This document shows, one piece after another, positions 1 to 8,138 of a stretch of 64,000 nucleotides of DNA; the first letter of the stretch is position 1, and the number at the start of each line of letters is the position of its first letter. This DNA comes from Paenibacillus sp. LS1 (lineage in GTDB: Bacteria; Bacillota; Bacilli; Paenibacillales; Paenibacillaceae), in contig NZ_JAPDOE010000012.1 in NCBI RefSeq assembly GCF_026013365.1, positions 62,001-126,000 of the forward strand. The letters are read 5' to 3'. Made by a program: the position numbers and the translations under genes. Below the pieces are notes generated by a model that ran no database searches, was not told the origin of the DNA, and worked only from the letters and a program-made list of their open reading frames with translations.

Positions 1-18
1 TGAACTGGATCGTCCACT

Positions 19-732
19 TCATGTCTGTACCTGAATATTCAGCTTGTACCCCACACCGAATACCGTTTCAATCATCGATATGCCTTGCACACCACTATCC
101 AGCTTCTTGCGAATCCGTTGCACATGAATGTCCACCGTTCGCGTATCCCCTGCAAAATCAAATCCCCATACCTTGTCCAGCAGCTCAGAACGTGTGTGCA
201 CCTTACGATGGTGGGTCACGAGAAATAACAACAGATCATATTCCTTATTCGTGAGTCCGGCACGTTCCCCGTCTTTCCAGACTTCCCGTTCATCCTTGCG
301 AATCTCAATGTGCTTGCCGAGCCTTACTACCTCATAGGACTGATTCTCCAGTGTCTCACTGATGAGGTCAATTCGGCGAAAGATTGCCCGAATGCGCGCA
401 ACCACCTCACGGATATCAAAAGGCTTCGTGATATAGTCATCAGCACCCAGCTCCATGCCAAGTACCTTGTCCAGCATGTCCGACTTGGCGGTGATCATGA
501 TGACGGGTATCTTGGAATTCACAGATAATTGCCTGCACACATCAAAACCGCTCATGTCTGGCAGCATCAGATCCAGCAGAATCAGATCCGGCTTCGAATC
601 CCGAAGCAGATCCAAACCCTCTTTACCTGTAGCTGCTTCCTTGATCTCGAATCCTTCCTTACGTAACGAATAGGACAAAATATCGCGAATGGACTCCTCG
701 TCCTCAATAATTAAAATCTCTTTTTGTCTCAT
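19..732 (-). CDS. OmpR/PhoB-family response regulator
   Basis: A two-component DNA-binding regulator of 237 residues. The receiver domain spans about residues 5-115 with the acidic pocket near D11/E12, the phospho-acceptor D54 (LLDLMLPDM), the conserved T81 and the switch lysine K103 (TKPFD). A winged-helix DNA-binding domain follows at about 145-235, with GLTNKEYDLL, RTVDIHVQRIRKKL and GVGYKL. The start at 732 is chosen because GAGGG lies just before that ATG and the protein then begins with the typical MRQKEILIIEDEES; an ATG at 768 would add 12 atypical residues. A sensor kinase is not in view and would lie left of the window. The gene is divergent from the sigma-factor gene. The family call is firm; the signal sensed is unknown. 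Confidence 0.93.
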   Translation of the reverse strand: MRQKEILIIEDEESIRDILSYSLRKEGFEIKEAATGKEGLDLLRDSKPDLILLDLMLPDMSGFDVCRQLSVNSKIPVIMITAKSDMLDKVLGMELGADDYITKPFDIREVVARIRAIFRRIDLISETLENQSYEVVRLGKHIEIRKDEREVWKDGERAGLTNKEYDLLLFLVTHHRKVHTRSELLDKVWGFDFAGDTRTVDIHVQRIRKKLDSGVQGISMIETVFGVGYKLNIQVQT

Positions 733-824
733 GATACCCTCGTAATCTCCCTGCTCTATGAATTTCATCTGCCTATATTTTGTATCTCAAGCCGTATGCT
801 TGAATAGAGGGAAGCACGAAATGT

Positions 825-843
825 TACAACTCCGATACAACTC
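825..843. promoter_or_regulatory. Tandem 8-bp direct repeat, 11-bp period: candidate response-regulator operator
   Basis: TACAACTC occurs twice, at 825-832 and 836-843, separated by CGA, so the period is 11 bp, one DNA turn. OmpR/PhoB winged-helix regulators bind tandem half-sites with this spacing. The repeat lies in the divergent gap between the response regulator and the sigma gene. That the adjacent regulator binds here is inference. Confidence 0.5.
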
Positions 844-870
844 TGAACCGTTTGGAAACAACATCCCGAT
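844..870 (+). promoter_or_regulatory. Candidate ECF-type promoter of the sigma gene
   Basis: TGAACC at 844-849 and CGAT at 867-870, 17 bp apart, resemble the -35 (TGAAC-like) and -10 (CGWC/CGAT-like) elements used by ECF sigma factors, which often autoregulate. The -35 abuts the tandem repeat. The match is modest and a vegetative promoter has not been excluded. Confidence 0.3.
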
Positions 871-943
871 ATACTTGGATCATAAGAGACTCATACCAGA
901 CCGGACCCAAGCCTGATCTGTATCCAAGGGGGATTCACATCAT

Positions 944-1420
944 ATGAACAACACACAAATTAATGATGCTTATATCAACTATAAATCAGAAATCACAAGG
1001 TATCTATCCCATATTGTCAAACAACCACAAGATGCAGAGGATCTGGCTCAGGAGTGTTTCATTCGACTGATGAACGTTACCGTGGATATCCCTGAAGATC
1101 GGCTTCTCTATTACCTCAAACGGATTGCCCGAAATCTTGCCATGGACAGCTTCCGCAGGCAGACCCGTACACTTAAACGCGACAGTCGTCTGGAGGCACC
1201 TACCCATCACTTCGATACACCGCATCTGGAAATTAACGAAGGCGTCGACGATCTGGTCTCCCATATTAACAACACCGAGCATCGTAAAATATTAGAACTT
1301 CGCCTCATTCATGGATACTCCATTAAGGAAACGGCAGAGCTGGTGAATCGTAGTGAAGGTATGATTAAATCCTCTGTCTTCCATGCCGTGAATCGAATTC
1401 GAGCTAAAGTCATCTCATAG
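944..1420 (+). CDS. ECF-type RNA polymerase sigma factor
   Basis: A 158-residue sigma-70-family protein of extracytoplasmic-function size. Region 2 lies at about residues 10-75 (DAEDLAQECFIRLM and YLKRIARNLAMDSFRRQ) and region 4 at about 105-157, with the helix-turn-helix HGYSIKETAELVNRSEGMIK. The Shine-Dalgarno AAGGGGG precedes the ATG at good spacing. No anti-sigma gene follows; the next gene is a secreted protein in its own transcription unit. It may therefore be controlled at the level of transcription, possibly by the divergent response regulator, instead of by a co-encoded anti-sigma. The family is clear and the regulon is not. Confidence 0.9.
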   Translation: MNNTQINDAYINYKSEITRYLSHIVKQPQDAEDLAQECFIRLMNVTVDIPEDRLLYYLKRIARNLAMDSFRRQTRTLKRDSRLEAPTHHFDTPHLEINEGVDDLVSHINNTEHRKILELRLIHGYSIKETAELVNRSEGMIKSSVFHAVNRIRAKVIS

Positions 1421-1434
1421 AGATGGCTTTTTTT
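1406..1434 (+). terminator. Intrinsic terminator of the sigma gene
   Basis: An 11-bp stem (AAAGTCATCTC with GAGATGGCTTT, one G-U pair) with an ATA loop and a T run. The stem includes the stop codon of the sigma gene. Confidence 0.8.
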
Positions 1435-1620
1435 ACCAAAAATTATTAGTGACGGCGGATGGAAGTGTTAAGACAGGATCGAAATACCTATAGATATGTC
1501 AAAAGACCCAATTTTACAAATATCGAGTTAATTTTTACAAATTGTTATGACTATGTAAGATTTTCATGTGGTAGAATATGGACGAACTCATGAATCAACT
1601 AATATTTGGGAGGGATTTGG

Positions 1621-4425
1621 TTGGGTAAATTAACAGGTATGCGAGGAGTATTTTTAAAATCACTCTTGGCATTGTCCATGGCTTTGCCGCTTCAGATCGG
1701 ATTATGGAACGGAGATGCATCGGTTCATGCGGAAGGGCCGACAGACCCGGCACCGTTCATCCAGGCGAAGGTTGTGAACCAAAACGCAGGTAAGAAAGTC
1801 TTGTTCGACAACTCACACGGTCAGACGGCTGGAGCTGCAGACTGGGTCATCGATGGAGGTTTCTCCGACTTCGGAAATGCACTCGCGAATGATGGTTATT
1901 ATGTCAAAGAACTTCGCAAGACGACACCATTTACCTATGATGATCTGAAAGAGTATAACGTATTCGTTATTGCAGAGCCTCAAATTCCTTTCAAAACATC
2001 CGAACAGGCAGCATTGAAACAATATGTTGAAACAGGCGGCAGCATCTTCTTCGTTGGAGATCACTACAATGCCGACCGTAACAAAAACCGCTGGGATGGC
2101 TCAGAAGTTATCAACGGCTATCGTCGGGGAGCCTTTGAAGATCCAACCAAAGGTATGAGCACAGATGAGCGCAATTCAGAAGCCATGCAAAATGTAACCA
2201 GCACAGACTGGTTGTCCGATAACTTCGGCGTACGATTCCGCTATAACGCACTTGGCGATATCAACGCCAACATCGTCGTACCGGCAGATCAAGCCTTCGG
2301 CATCACGGAAGGCGTATCGGCTGTAGCGATGCACGCCGGTTCAACACTCGCAATCACTGATCCGGAAAAGGCAAAAGGCATTGTGTACCTGCCAAAAACC
2401 AACGCCAAATGGAATAACGCGGTGGACCAAGGCGTATACAACGGCGGCGGGATCGAAGAAGGTCCTTACGTAGCCGTATCCAAGCTGGGCGCAGGTAAGG
2501 CTGCCTTCATCGGTGACTCCTCTCCAGTAGAAGATGCATCTCCGAAATACTTGCGTGAAGAGACAGGTACACGCAAAACGACTTATGACGGTTTTAAAGA
2601 AGCCGATGATGCTGTGTTGCTCGTGAACACTGTGAACTGGCTTGCTACACAAGAGAACTACACGGATCTGACTCAAGTGAACGGACTTGAACTGGATACA
2701 GCTACAGCGCTGTTGCCATTCGAAGAGCCGGCTGCTTCCACAGAGCCACAGGCTGAACCTTGGTCCGCACCTGCTGCCGGATACAAGTGGTACGATCGTT
2801 CCACGTTCAAGGCTGGTTCTTACGGTGGCCCTGCATCCAGTGCGAACGCTGCATACAGCTTCGTGAAACAGGATACTCTTCCAAATGCAGAAGACTTCCA
2901 GATTCGTGTAGTTGTGGAGAACATGGCTCCGAATACAACCGTATCCGGTTATAGTGCCGGTATCTATCTGACTGGCGGAACACAGGTCGCTATGATCCAG
3001 AATGAAAGTGGTACTTGGCCGACATCGTATGGCTATAGCTCCACATTCAGTGTAACCTCGGACAGCCAAGGTCGCGGGATCAAAGATCTGAACGTCCGTA
3101 TTAAACCGGGTACAACTGGCGCTGCCAGCTTGCGTCTACGTCTGAACGGCAGCAACCTGATCACCAATGCCGTGACCGTTGCTAATGTGCCAGCAGAACA
3201 GCTTCCGGAAGAAGAAGGACCGATCCCAGCAGCTATCACCGTTGCTGAAGCACGGACCAAAGCGGTTGGCACTACCGTAACCATCGAAGGTGTTGTTACG
3301 ACAGAGCCGGGTGCATTCGGTGGACAAGCCTTCTATCTTCAGGATGAAACTGCCGGAATCTACGTGTTCCAGCACACTAGCGGCTTCCATGCTGGTGACA
3401 AGGTGAAAGTAACAGCAGCAACAACCATCTATAACAGCGAGTTCGAGCTTACCGATATCATCGCGATTGAGAAAACAGGTACGGCTTCCGTACCTGCGCC
3501 AATCGAAGTTACTGCAATTACAGATGCGAACCAAGGACAACTGGTTCAACTGAAAGATGTAACGATCGAGAATATCATCAGTGCTACACCGGTTGGATCT
3601 TTTGAATTCGACGCGGTAGCAGCAGATGGCACGAGCACACATATCCGTGTAGATACACGTACAGGTGTGACGGAGACTTCCTTCCCTTATGTTGCTGGTG
3701 ACAAAATCGATATCACAGGCGTTTCCGCTATTTTCAAAGACGTATATCAATTGAAACCTAGAAGCTTGAATGATTTTGTACCTGCGGAAAATCAAGGTGG
3801 AGGCGAAACACCTTCCACTCCAGCTGAAGGGGCACCGGGTAAACCGGTGCTTTCTTCTGATAATGGATATACAACGGGCCTGTTCGAAGGTTCGTATAAC
3901 GTAAACATGAACCTCTGGTGGGGCGAAAATGGTTCTGAGTACAAACTGTATGAGAATGGAGTTCTTGTGGATACGCAGAAGTTAACTGCGGCTTCACCAT
4001 CGGCTCAGTCCTCCAAAACGGCTATTACAGGCAAAGCTAACGGAACATACACGTATGTAGCTGAGCTGACGAACGACAAAGGAACTACACGCAGTGACGA
4101 GCTGACCGTTCAAGTAACGAACGCTGCTCCAGGGAAAGCGAACTTGTCCCAAAACAACTGGGATGGTGACGGCAACTACAACGTATTTATGAACCTCTGG
4201 TGGGGTACGAACGCAACCGAATACCGTCTCTATGAGAATGATGTATTGATTGATACACAAGCATTGAAAGCTGCTACACCAGCTTCTCAAAGTGCTACAA
4301 CGGAATTGTCCGGTCGCGCTAACGGAACGTACACGTACCGCGCTGAGCTAATCAACGCCGCAGGCGTAACCAGCACCGAGACAATTACGGTTCAAGTTAC
4401 TAAAGCATTGCCTTTGGCTAGTTAA
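1621..4425 (+). CDS. Large secreted multidomain protein: GATase1/ThuA-like domain, OB-fold domain and two ChiA-type Ig repeats
   Basis: About 934 residues with an N-terminal signal peptide (positively charged, then LLALSMALPLQIGLW, likely cleaved near VHAEG). Residues ~45-350 look like a Rossmann-type GATase1/ThuA-like domain (VLFDNSHGQTAGAADW, VFVIAEPQIPF, GGSIFFVGDHYN, AAFIGDSSPVED). Residues ~380-520 are an Ig-like beta domain. Residues ~530-735 resemble the OB-fold domain found in YhcR-type extracellular nucleases (TVTIEGVVTTEPG, FYLQDETAGIYVF, GDKVKV). The C-terminus carries two repeats of ~85 residues with MNLWWG and YKLYENGVLVDTQ, typical of chitinase-A N-terminal Ig domains. The start is TTG at 1621 because GGAGGGA lies 5 bp upstream; the TTG at 1606 precedes that site. 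Catalytic function is not certain; it may bind DNA or polysaccharide. Confidence 0.8.
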   Translation: MGKLTGMRGVFLKSLLALSMALPLQIGLWNGDASVHAEGPTDPAPFIQAKVVNQNAGKKVLFDNSHGQTAGAADWVIDGGFSDFGNALANDGYYVKELRKTTPFTYDDLKEYNVFVIAEPQIPFKTSEQAALKQYVETGGSIFFVGDHYNADRNKNRWDGSEVINGYRRGAFEDPTKGMSTDERNSEAMQNVTSTDWLSDNFGVRFRYNALGDINANIVVPADQAFGITEGVSAVAMHAGSTLAITDPEKAKGIVYLPKTNAKWNNAVDQGVYNGGGIEEGPYVAVSKLGAGKAAFIGDSSPVEDASPKYLREETGTRKTTYDGFKEADDAVLLVNTVNWLATQENYTDLTQVNGLELDTATALLPFEEPAASTEPQAEPWSAPAAGYKWYDRSTFKAGSYGGPASSANAAYSFVKQDTLPNAEDFQIRVVVENMAPNTTVSGYSAGIYLTGGTQVAMIQNESGTWPTSYGYSSTFSVTSDSQGRGIKDLNVRIKPGTTGAASLRLRLNGSNLITNAVTVANVPAEQLPEEEGPIPAAITVAEARTKAVGTTVTIEGVVTTEPGAFGGQAFYLQDETAGIYVFQHTSGFHAGDKVKVTAATTIYNSEFELTDIIAIEKTGTASVPAPIEVTAITDANQGQLVQLKDVTIENIISATPVGSFEFDAVAADGTSTHIRVDTRTGVTETSFPYVAGDKIDITGVSAIFKDVYQLKPRSLNDFVPAENQGGGETPSTPAEGAPGKPVLSSDNGYTTGLFEGSYNVNMNLWWGENGSEYKLYENGVLVDTQKLTAASPSAQSSKTAITGKANGTYTYVAELTNDKGTTRSDELTVQVTNAAPGKANLSQNNWDGDGNYNVFMNLWWGTNATEYRLYENDVLIDTQALKAATPASQSATTELSGRANGTYTYRAELINAAGVTSTETITVQVTKALPLAS

Positions 4426-4462
4426 GTCTCAGTAAAGAAGCCTAACGTTTAACCAAGCAAGT

Positions 4463-4517
4463 AAAAAACCGAAACCAACATTGCCTGATTCACAGGGCAT
4501 CCTGGTTTCGGTTTTTT
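4463..4517 (+). terminator. Strong intrinsic terminator
   Basis: A 15-bp perfect stem (AAAAAACCGAAACCA with its complement) ending in six T, with a small inner hairpin. It closes the transcription unit of the large secreted protein and could also work on the opposite strand. Confidence 0.9.
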
Positions 4518-4582
4518 AGTTGAAAGCACACATATCGGTGAAACGGGTGAAGTGGCCACATTTATTGACGATCGTGCATGTA

Positions 4583-4634
4583 GGACCTCTGTCCAGAAAG
4601 TAGATACTGGACCTCTGGCAAGAAAGTAGACACG
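4583..4634. repeat. 26-bp imperfect tandem repeat, two units
   Basis: Two consecutive 26-bp units begin with GGACCTCTG and contain AGAAAGTAGA; they differ at a handful of bases. The motif is reminiscent of terminal sequences of some IS3-family elements, but no transposase is nearby, so this may be a relic or an independent short repeat. Confidence 0.6.
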
Positions 4635-4672
4635 TATGCTACGGACTTCCCTAATTGTTTCATTTGCTAGGT

Positions 4673-4869
4673 GCTAACGAACCTGACAGATCTTATTCGG
4701 CCATTATGGCCAAATTCTAGAATCTAACGAACCTCAGCATCGCTATTTAACTATATTTCAGTTACCAAAGGGTTAAATCAGGCAAAACGCAACATATAAC
4801 GTCACTACGATTCGTTAGAATTCCAGTGATGCCTTATGAGGCAAAATAGGGACTCTCAGGTTCGTTAGC
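4673..4869. repeat. MITE-like palindromic intergenic element (~197 bp)
   Basis: The ends are a perfect 14-bp inverted repeat, GCTAACGAACCTGA at 4673-4686 and its complement at 4856-4869. Inside each arm there is a small palindrome (GGCCATTATGGCC on the left, TGCCTTATGAGGCA on the right) and a further copy of the TAACGAA motif (4725 forward, 4811 reverse). The element has no coding capacity and lies between two transcription units. It looks like a non-autonomous mobile or REP-like repeat. Confidence 0.6.
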
Positions 4870-4931
4870 CCAGCTCCCGCAAGTCTAAGCTAAATTGTTT
4901 AAATGCCTTAGCGAAGACGCAGAGCGCTGGT

Positions 4932-5192
4932 TCATTTCAAGCGTTCTGGTTCATATCCATTTCTAACAAATAAAATGCTGTTCCATACAGCAGAATATGC
5001 GGCCACGGCGATGATACTAATGACAAAAATCAAGTTCATCTGTGTAAACGCATAACTGCTGCCCGTGAAAATGATCAGGATTGCACTGAGTCCCATATTT
5101 TCTTTGTTATGCTTTTTAAACTTCTGAAAGATCATTCTGTATAATAATAGGAGCACGATAGTTCCAATCCATATATATTGAAATATTTCCAT
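4932..5192 (-). CDS. Small membrane protein, unknown
   Basis: An 86-residue hydrophobic protein with about three membrane segments (IWIGTIVLLLLYRMIF, LSAILIIFTGSSYAF, LIFVISIIAVAAYSAV) and a short basic-acidic C-terminal tail (GYEPERLK). AAGGAAGG precedes the ATG at normal spacing, which supports a real gene. It stands alone between a noncoding repeat-rich region and the Phn-type operon. Family not recognised. Confidence 0.7.
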   Translation of the reverse strand: MEIFQYIWIGTIVLLLLYRMIFQKFKKHNKENMGLSAILIIFTGSSYAFTQMNLIFVISIIAVAAYSAVWNSILFVRNGYEPERLK

Positions 5193-5511
5193 AGGTCACC
5201 TTCCTTTTAATAAAGTCACTTCTTGTATATTGGTATTTATGAGAATTATTGATTAATATCCTTAATTCCCTTTATATAGAAACCTATTAATCATACATGT
5301 ACTTGGAAAATAATTCAATCACTCTTATACATATTCTTTGAACCCTCTTATTCCTCAACGGTTAGCAGAGCAATAACAACACTCCATTGTTTATTTGCAG
5401 ACACAAAAAAGACTATCCCTGCCAATGTTCCGGCACCGAATAGCCCTCTCTACTTACGCTATCAACTTATCTTAATTTATCATCTAATATATTCGTAGCG
5501 CCACATTAACT
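5193..5511. other. Intergenic stretch
   Basis: AT-rich sequence that holds the upstream region of the small membrane gene and the terminator of the Phn-type operon. No further coding signal was seen. Confidence 0.5.
5405..5444 (-). terminator. Terminator of the Phn-type transporter operon
   Basis: On the minus strand, GGCTAT...TGCC pairs with GGCA...ATAGTC, followed by six T. The stem has an internal mismatch bubble. It lies about 70 bp after the last permease gene. Confidence 0.7.
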
Positions 5512-6318
5512 CTACACCAGCTTCTTACGAATATACCCTGAGATCAAATCGATAATCGTGATCATCACAATAATACCCAGCAGGATGATACCTACTCGCG
5601 GCCAGTTCCGTGTGCTGAGTGCAAAGATCAGCGGTGTACCGATACCCCCTGCTCCAATTACACCCAGTATGGTTGCAGAACGGACATTAATCTCGAAACG
5701 ATACAACGTATAGTTCAGGAAGCCAGGCATAACCTGCGGCAGGATGGCAAACCACAACTGCTGCATGCGATTGGCTCCAGAGGCGAGCAGCGCCTCAGAT
5801 GGACCATAGTCTATATTTTCAACTTCATCTGCGTACAATTTGCCTAACATTCCTATCGAGTGCAATCCAAGGGCGAGTACCCCTGCGAACGATCCGGGGC
5901 CTACTGCCTTGATGAACATCAAAGCCATGATAATCTCGGGGAACGTACGGATGAAGCTGAGTACCATTTTACCTGCACCCGAGATGGAACGATGACCACT
6001 CATATTGCGGGCAGACCAGAATGCAAACGGGATACAGAGCACTGCCGAGATTACGGTACCCAGCACGGAAATCGCGAGCGTATCCAGTAGACCTCGCAGC
6101 AAGTCTTCTCCTTCAGGCAGATATACAAAATCCCAGTCTGGTGAGAAAATCCCGGCTACAATGGCCTTCATAATCTGAGCGGCGGTTTCTTTGAAACCAG
6201 TAAACGGTACACCGGCAAGCGCCCAAACATACACAAGGATCAGCAGTAATACAATAACCCAGCGTAGCGGGTTTTTCCGTGGTTTTGGCCGGATGCGGCT
6301 TGTTTCATTTTTCATCAT
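5512..6318 (-). CDS. phnE: PhnE-type ABC transporter permease (second copy)
   Basis: A 268-residue inner-membrane permease of the phosphonate/phosphite class. About six membrane segments are visible. The binding-protein-dependent transport signature is near residues 170-230, with EALLASGANRMQQLW (the EAA loop contacting the ATPase) and ATILGVIGAGGIGTPL. It overlaps the upstream permease gene by 4 bp (ATGA), so the two are translationally coupled and probably form a heterodimeric channel. Substrate specificity is not readable from the permease. Confidence 0.9.
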   Translation of the reverse strand: MMKNETSRIRPKPRKNPLRWVIVLLLILVYVWALAGVPFTGFKETAAQIMKAIVAGIFSPDWDFVYLPEGEDLLRGLLDTLAISVLGTVISAVLCIPFAFWSARNMSGHRSISGAGKMVLSFIRTFPEIIMALMFIKAVGPGSFAGVLALGLHSIGMLGKLYADEVENIDYGPSEALLASGANRMQQLWFAILPQVMPGFLNYTLYRFEINVRSATILGVIGAGGIGTPLIFALSTRNWPRVGIILLGIIVMITIIDLISGYIRKKLV

Positions 6319-7166
6319 AGCAATTTCTCCCGCAGCTTAGTACTTACATAATCAATGACCAGGACGATGACGAGGGTAAACAGAATGATTACGCTGGTCT
6401 TGTCATACTCCAGGAATCCAAGTGTGGCCTCATAGTAAAGCCCGATCCCTCCGGCTCCCACCAATCCCAGAATGGCAGCAGCACGTATATTAATTTCAAA
6501 GGCATACAGCACATAAGATGTGAATTGGGCAGCCAGTTGCGGCACCACGCCATATACAATGAGCTGAATCCGGTTCATACCAACAGCCGTCATCGCCTCA
6601 AGCGGCCCCTGATCAATGGTTTCCAGCGTCTCATAGGTCAGCTTCGCAATCAGACCTACGGAGAACACAGCCAGTGCCAAGATTCCGGGGATGGGTCCCA
6701 GACCAAACACAGCGACGAACAAAGCAGCAAGCAGCAGATCCGGCACTGTCCGAATCAGGTTGAGCAGAAAACGCGCCGGATAATAGATCCAGCGACTTGG
6801 CATCAGGTTACCGGCACAGATGATCGAGATTGGAATGGCGATAATGGCACCAATGGTTGTCCCAATCAGAGCCATTCGGATCGTCTCCAACATGCCTTGC
6901 ACGATATTGTCAAAATAACTCCACCGAGGAGGAAACATTTCTTTCAACAAGTCCAGCATGTTGGGGAAACCCTCAATCAACTCTGTGAAGGTGGCGTCCG
7001 TCTGCTTCGCACTTGCCCACAGAAGAAGCAGAATGATGATCAGGGTGAGTAGATGTTTCGTACGCCCAGGCGGTTTCGGGCGATTCACAACCTGAGCCGG
7101 GCTGGAACCAGGTTCCTTCCCCACTCCGCCTGAATTCTGAAGTGGAACGTTGGACTGCCCCTTCAT
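6315..7166 (-). CDS. phnE: PhnE-type ABC transporter permease (first copy)
   Basis: A 283-residue membrane permease, paralogous to the next gene. The first ~35 residues are a hydrophilic proline/glycine-rich tail, followed by about six membrane segments. The EAA loop is EAMTAVGMNRIQLIVYG and the downstream signature AAILGLVGAGGIGLYYE is clear. It overlaps the ATPase gene by 4 bp (ATGA) and the second permease gene by 4 bp, so C-E-E are tightly coupled. It should import organophosphonate, phosphite or a phosphate ester with PhnD and PhnC. The family is certain and the ligand is not. Confidence 0.9.
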   Translation of the reverse strand: MKGQSNVPLQNSGGVGKEPGSSPAQVVNRPKPPGRTKHLLTLIIILLLLWASAKQTDATFTELIEGFPNMLDLLKEMFPPRWSYFDNIVQGMLETIRMALIGTTIGAIIAIPISIICAGNLMPSRWIYYPARFLLNLIRTVPDLLLAALFVAVFGLGPIPGILALAVFSVGLIAKLTYETLETIDQGPLEAMTAVGMNRIQLIVYGVVPQLAAQFTSYVLYAFEINIRAAAILGLVGAGGIGLYYEATLGFLEYDKTSVIILFTLVIVLVIDYVSTKLREKLL

Positions 7167-7960
7167 ACCACAACTTCTCCCTGCTCGTGCACAGCCTGCT
7201 TGTCCAGCAATTCGTCAGCCAGAATGGGTCTGCCATATATTTCAGCAAAGCGCTCATCCGTTGCCTCTTCCACCGGACCGTCGAATACGACCTCACCTGC
7301 TCGCAATCCAACAATACGGGTCGCATACTCTCTCGCCAGATCAATAAAGTGAAGATTGACAATGGTGGTAATCCCAAGGTCTTGATTGATGCGTTTCAGG
7401 TCATCCATGACTTGCTTCGTTGTAAGTGGGTCGAGTGAAGCAACCGGTTCGTCGGCCAGAATGATTTTCGCTTCCTGCGCAAGGACACGAGCAATAGCGA
7501 CACGCTGTTGTTGACCACCGGACAACTGATCTGCACGGGAATAGGCTTTTTCTGAAATATTAACCCGATCCAGCGCAGTGAATGCCAGTTCAATATCCTC
7601 TTTTGGAAAACGCCCCAGAATAGTACGCATGGTGGAATGGTATCCAACTCGTCCAGCGAGTACATTACGGAGTACACTGGACCTTTTCACTAGATTGAAG
7701 CTCTGGAAAATCATACCGATATCGCGTCTGATCATGCGTAGCCGTTTGCCCTGTGCCTTCGTGATGGAACTTCCATTAATCAGAATCTCACCTTCACTAA
7801 TGTCGTGCAGTCGGTTAATGGATCGCAGGAGAGTTGATTTACCCGCACCGGACAAGCCGACTACAGCAATGAATTCACCCTGCTCAAATTTCAGATTAAT
7901 ATTATCCAGGCCCTTGGTGCCGTTAGCGTAAGTTTTAGTAACGTTATGAAGCTCAATCAT
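7163..7960 (-). CDS. phnC: PhnC-type ABC transporter ATP-binding protein
   Basis: The 265-residue ATPase of the Phn-type importer. Walker A GLSGAGKS is at residues 35-42, the Q-loop near FQSFN, the signature LSGGQQQ at 145-151, Walker B IILADEP at 165-171 and the switch histidine in VNLHFID. The start at 7960 follows AGAAGGA and gives the usual MIELHNVTKTY beginning; a start further upstream would add 28 atypical residues. About 180 bp separate it from phnD, more than elsewhere in the operon, and that gap holds a hairpin. Confidence 0.93.
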   Translation of the reverse strand: MIELHNVTKTYANGTKGLDNINLKFEQGEFIAVVGLSGAGKSTLLRSINRLHDISEGEILINGSSITKAQGKRLRMIRRDIGMIFQSFNLVKRSSVLRNVLAGRVGYHSTMRTILGRFPKEDIELAFTALDRVNISEKAYSRADQLSGGQQQRVAIARVLAQEAKIILADEPVASLDPLTTKQVMDDLKRINQDLGITTIVNLHFIDLAREYATRIVGLRAGEVVFDGPVEEATDERFAEIYGRPILADELLDKQAVHEQGEVVV

Positions 7961-8112
7961 GGCAATAATCCTTCTTTCATTCATAATGATCAACCATACA
8001 TAAGTCCTTGCTATAATGGCACAAGCCAGCGCAGCGTAGATCACGCTGAACTGGCCTGTCCATTGCTACGATTAAGCTGTTCCCATCCAAGAGAGCTACT
8101 ACAAAGTGAACA

Positions 8113-8134
8113 GATCCCAAACTACTTTTGGATC
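8113..8134 (-). terminator. Hairpin between phnD and phnC
   Basis: GATCC/GGATC plus AAA/TTT arms with one mismatch and a CTAC loop, in the only wide gap of the operon. There is no strong T run, so it is more likely a processing or attenuation hairpin that keeps the binding protein at higher levels than the membrane complex. This is inference. Confidence 0.4.
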
Positions 8135-8138
8135 AGAA

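Larger units (their letters stand above)
4426..4931. other. Noncoding stretch between the secreted-protein gene and a small membrane gene
   Basis: This gap holds the terminator, the 26-bp tandem repeat and the palindromic element described separately. Nothing protein-like was seen in the remaining sequence on either strand. Confidence 0.6.

Noticed and set aside
2341..3069. 242-codon minus-strand frame inside the large secreted-protein gene
   Set aside because: Composition is unnatural and the plus-strand gene has clear domains throughout.
4426..4931. An intact insertion sequence
   Set aside because: Repeats and inverted ends are present but there is no transposase frame in this stretch.
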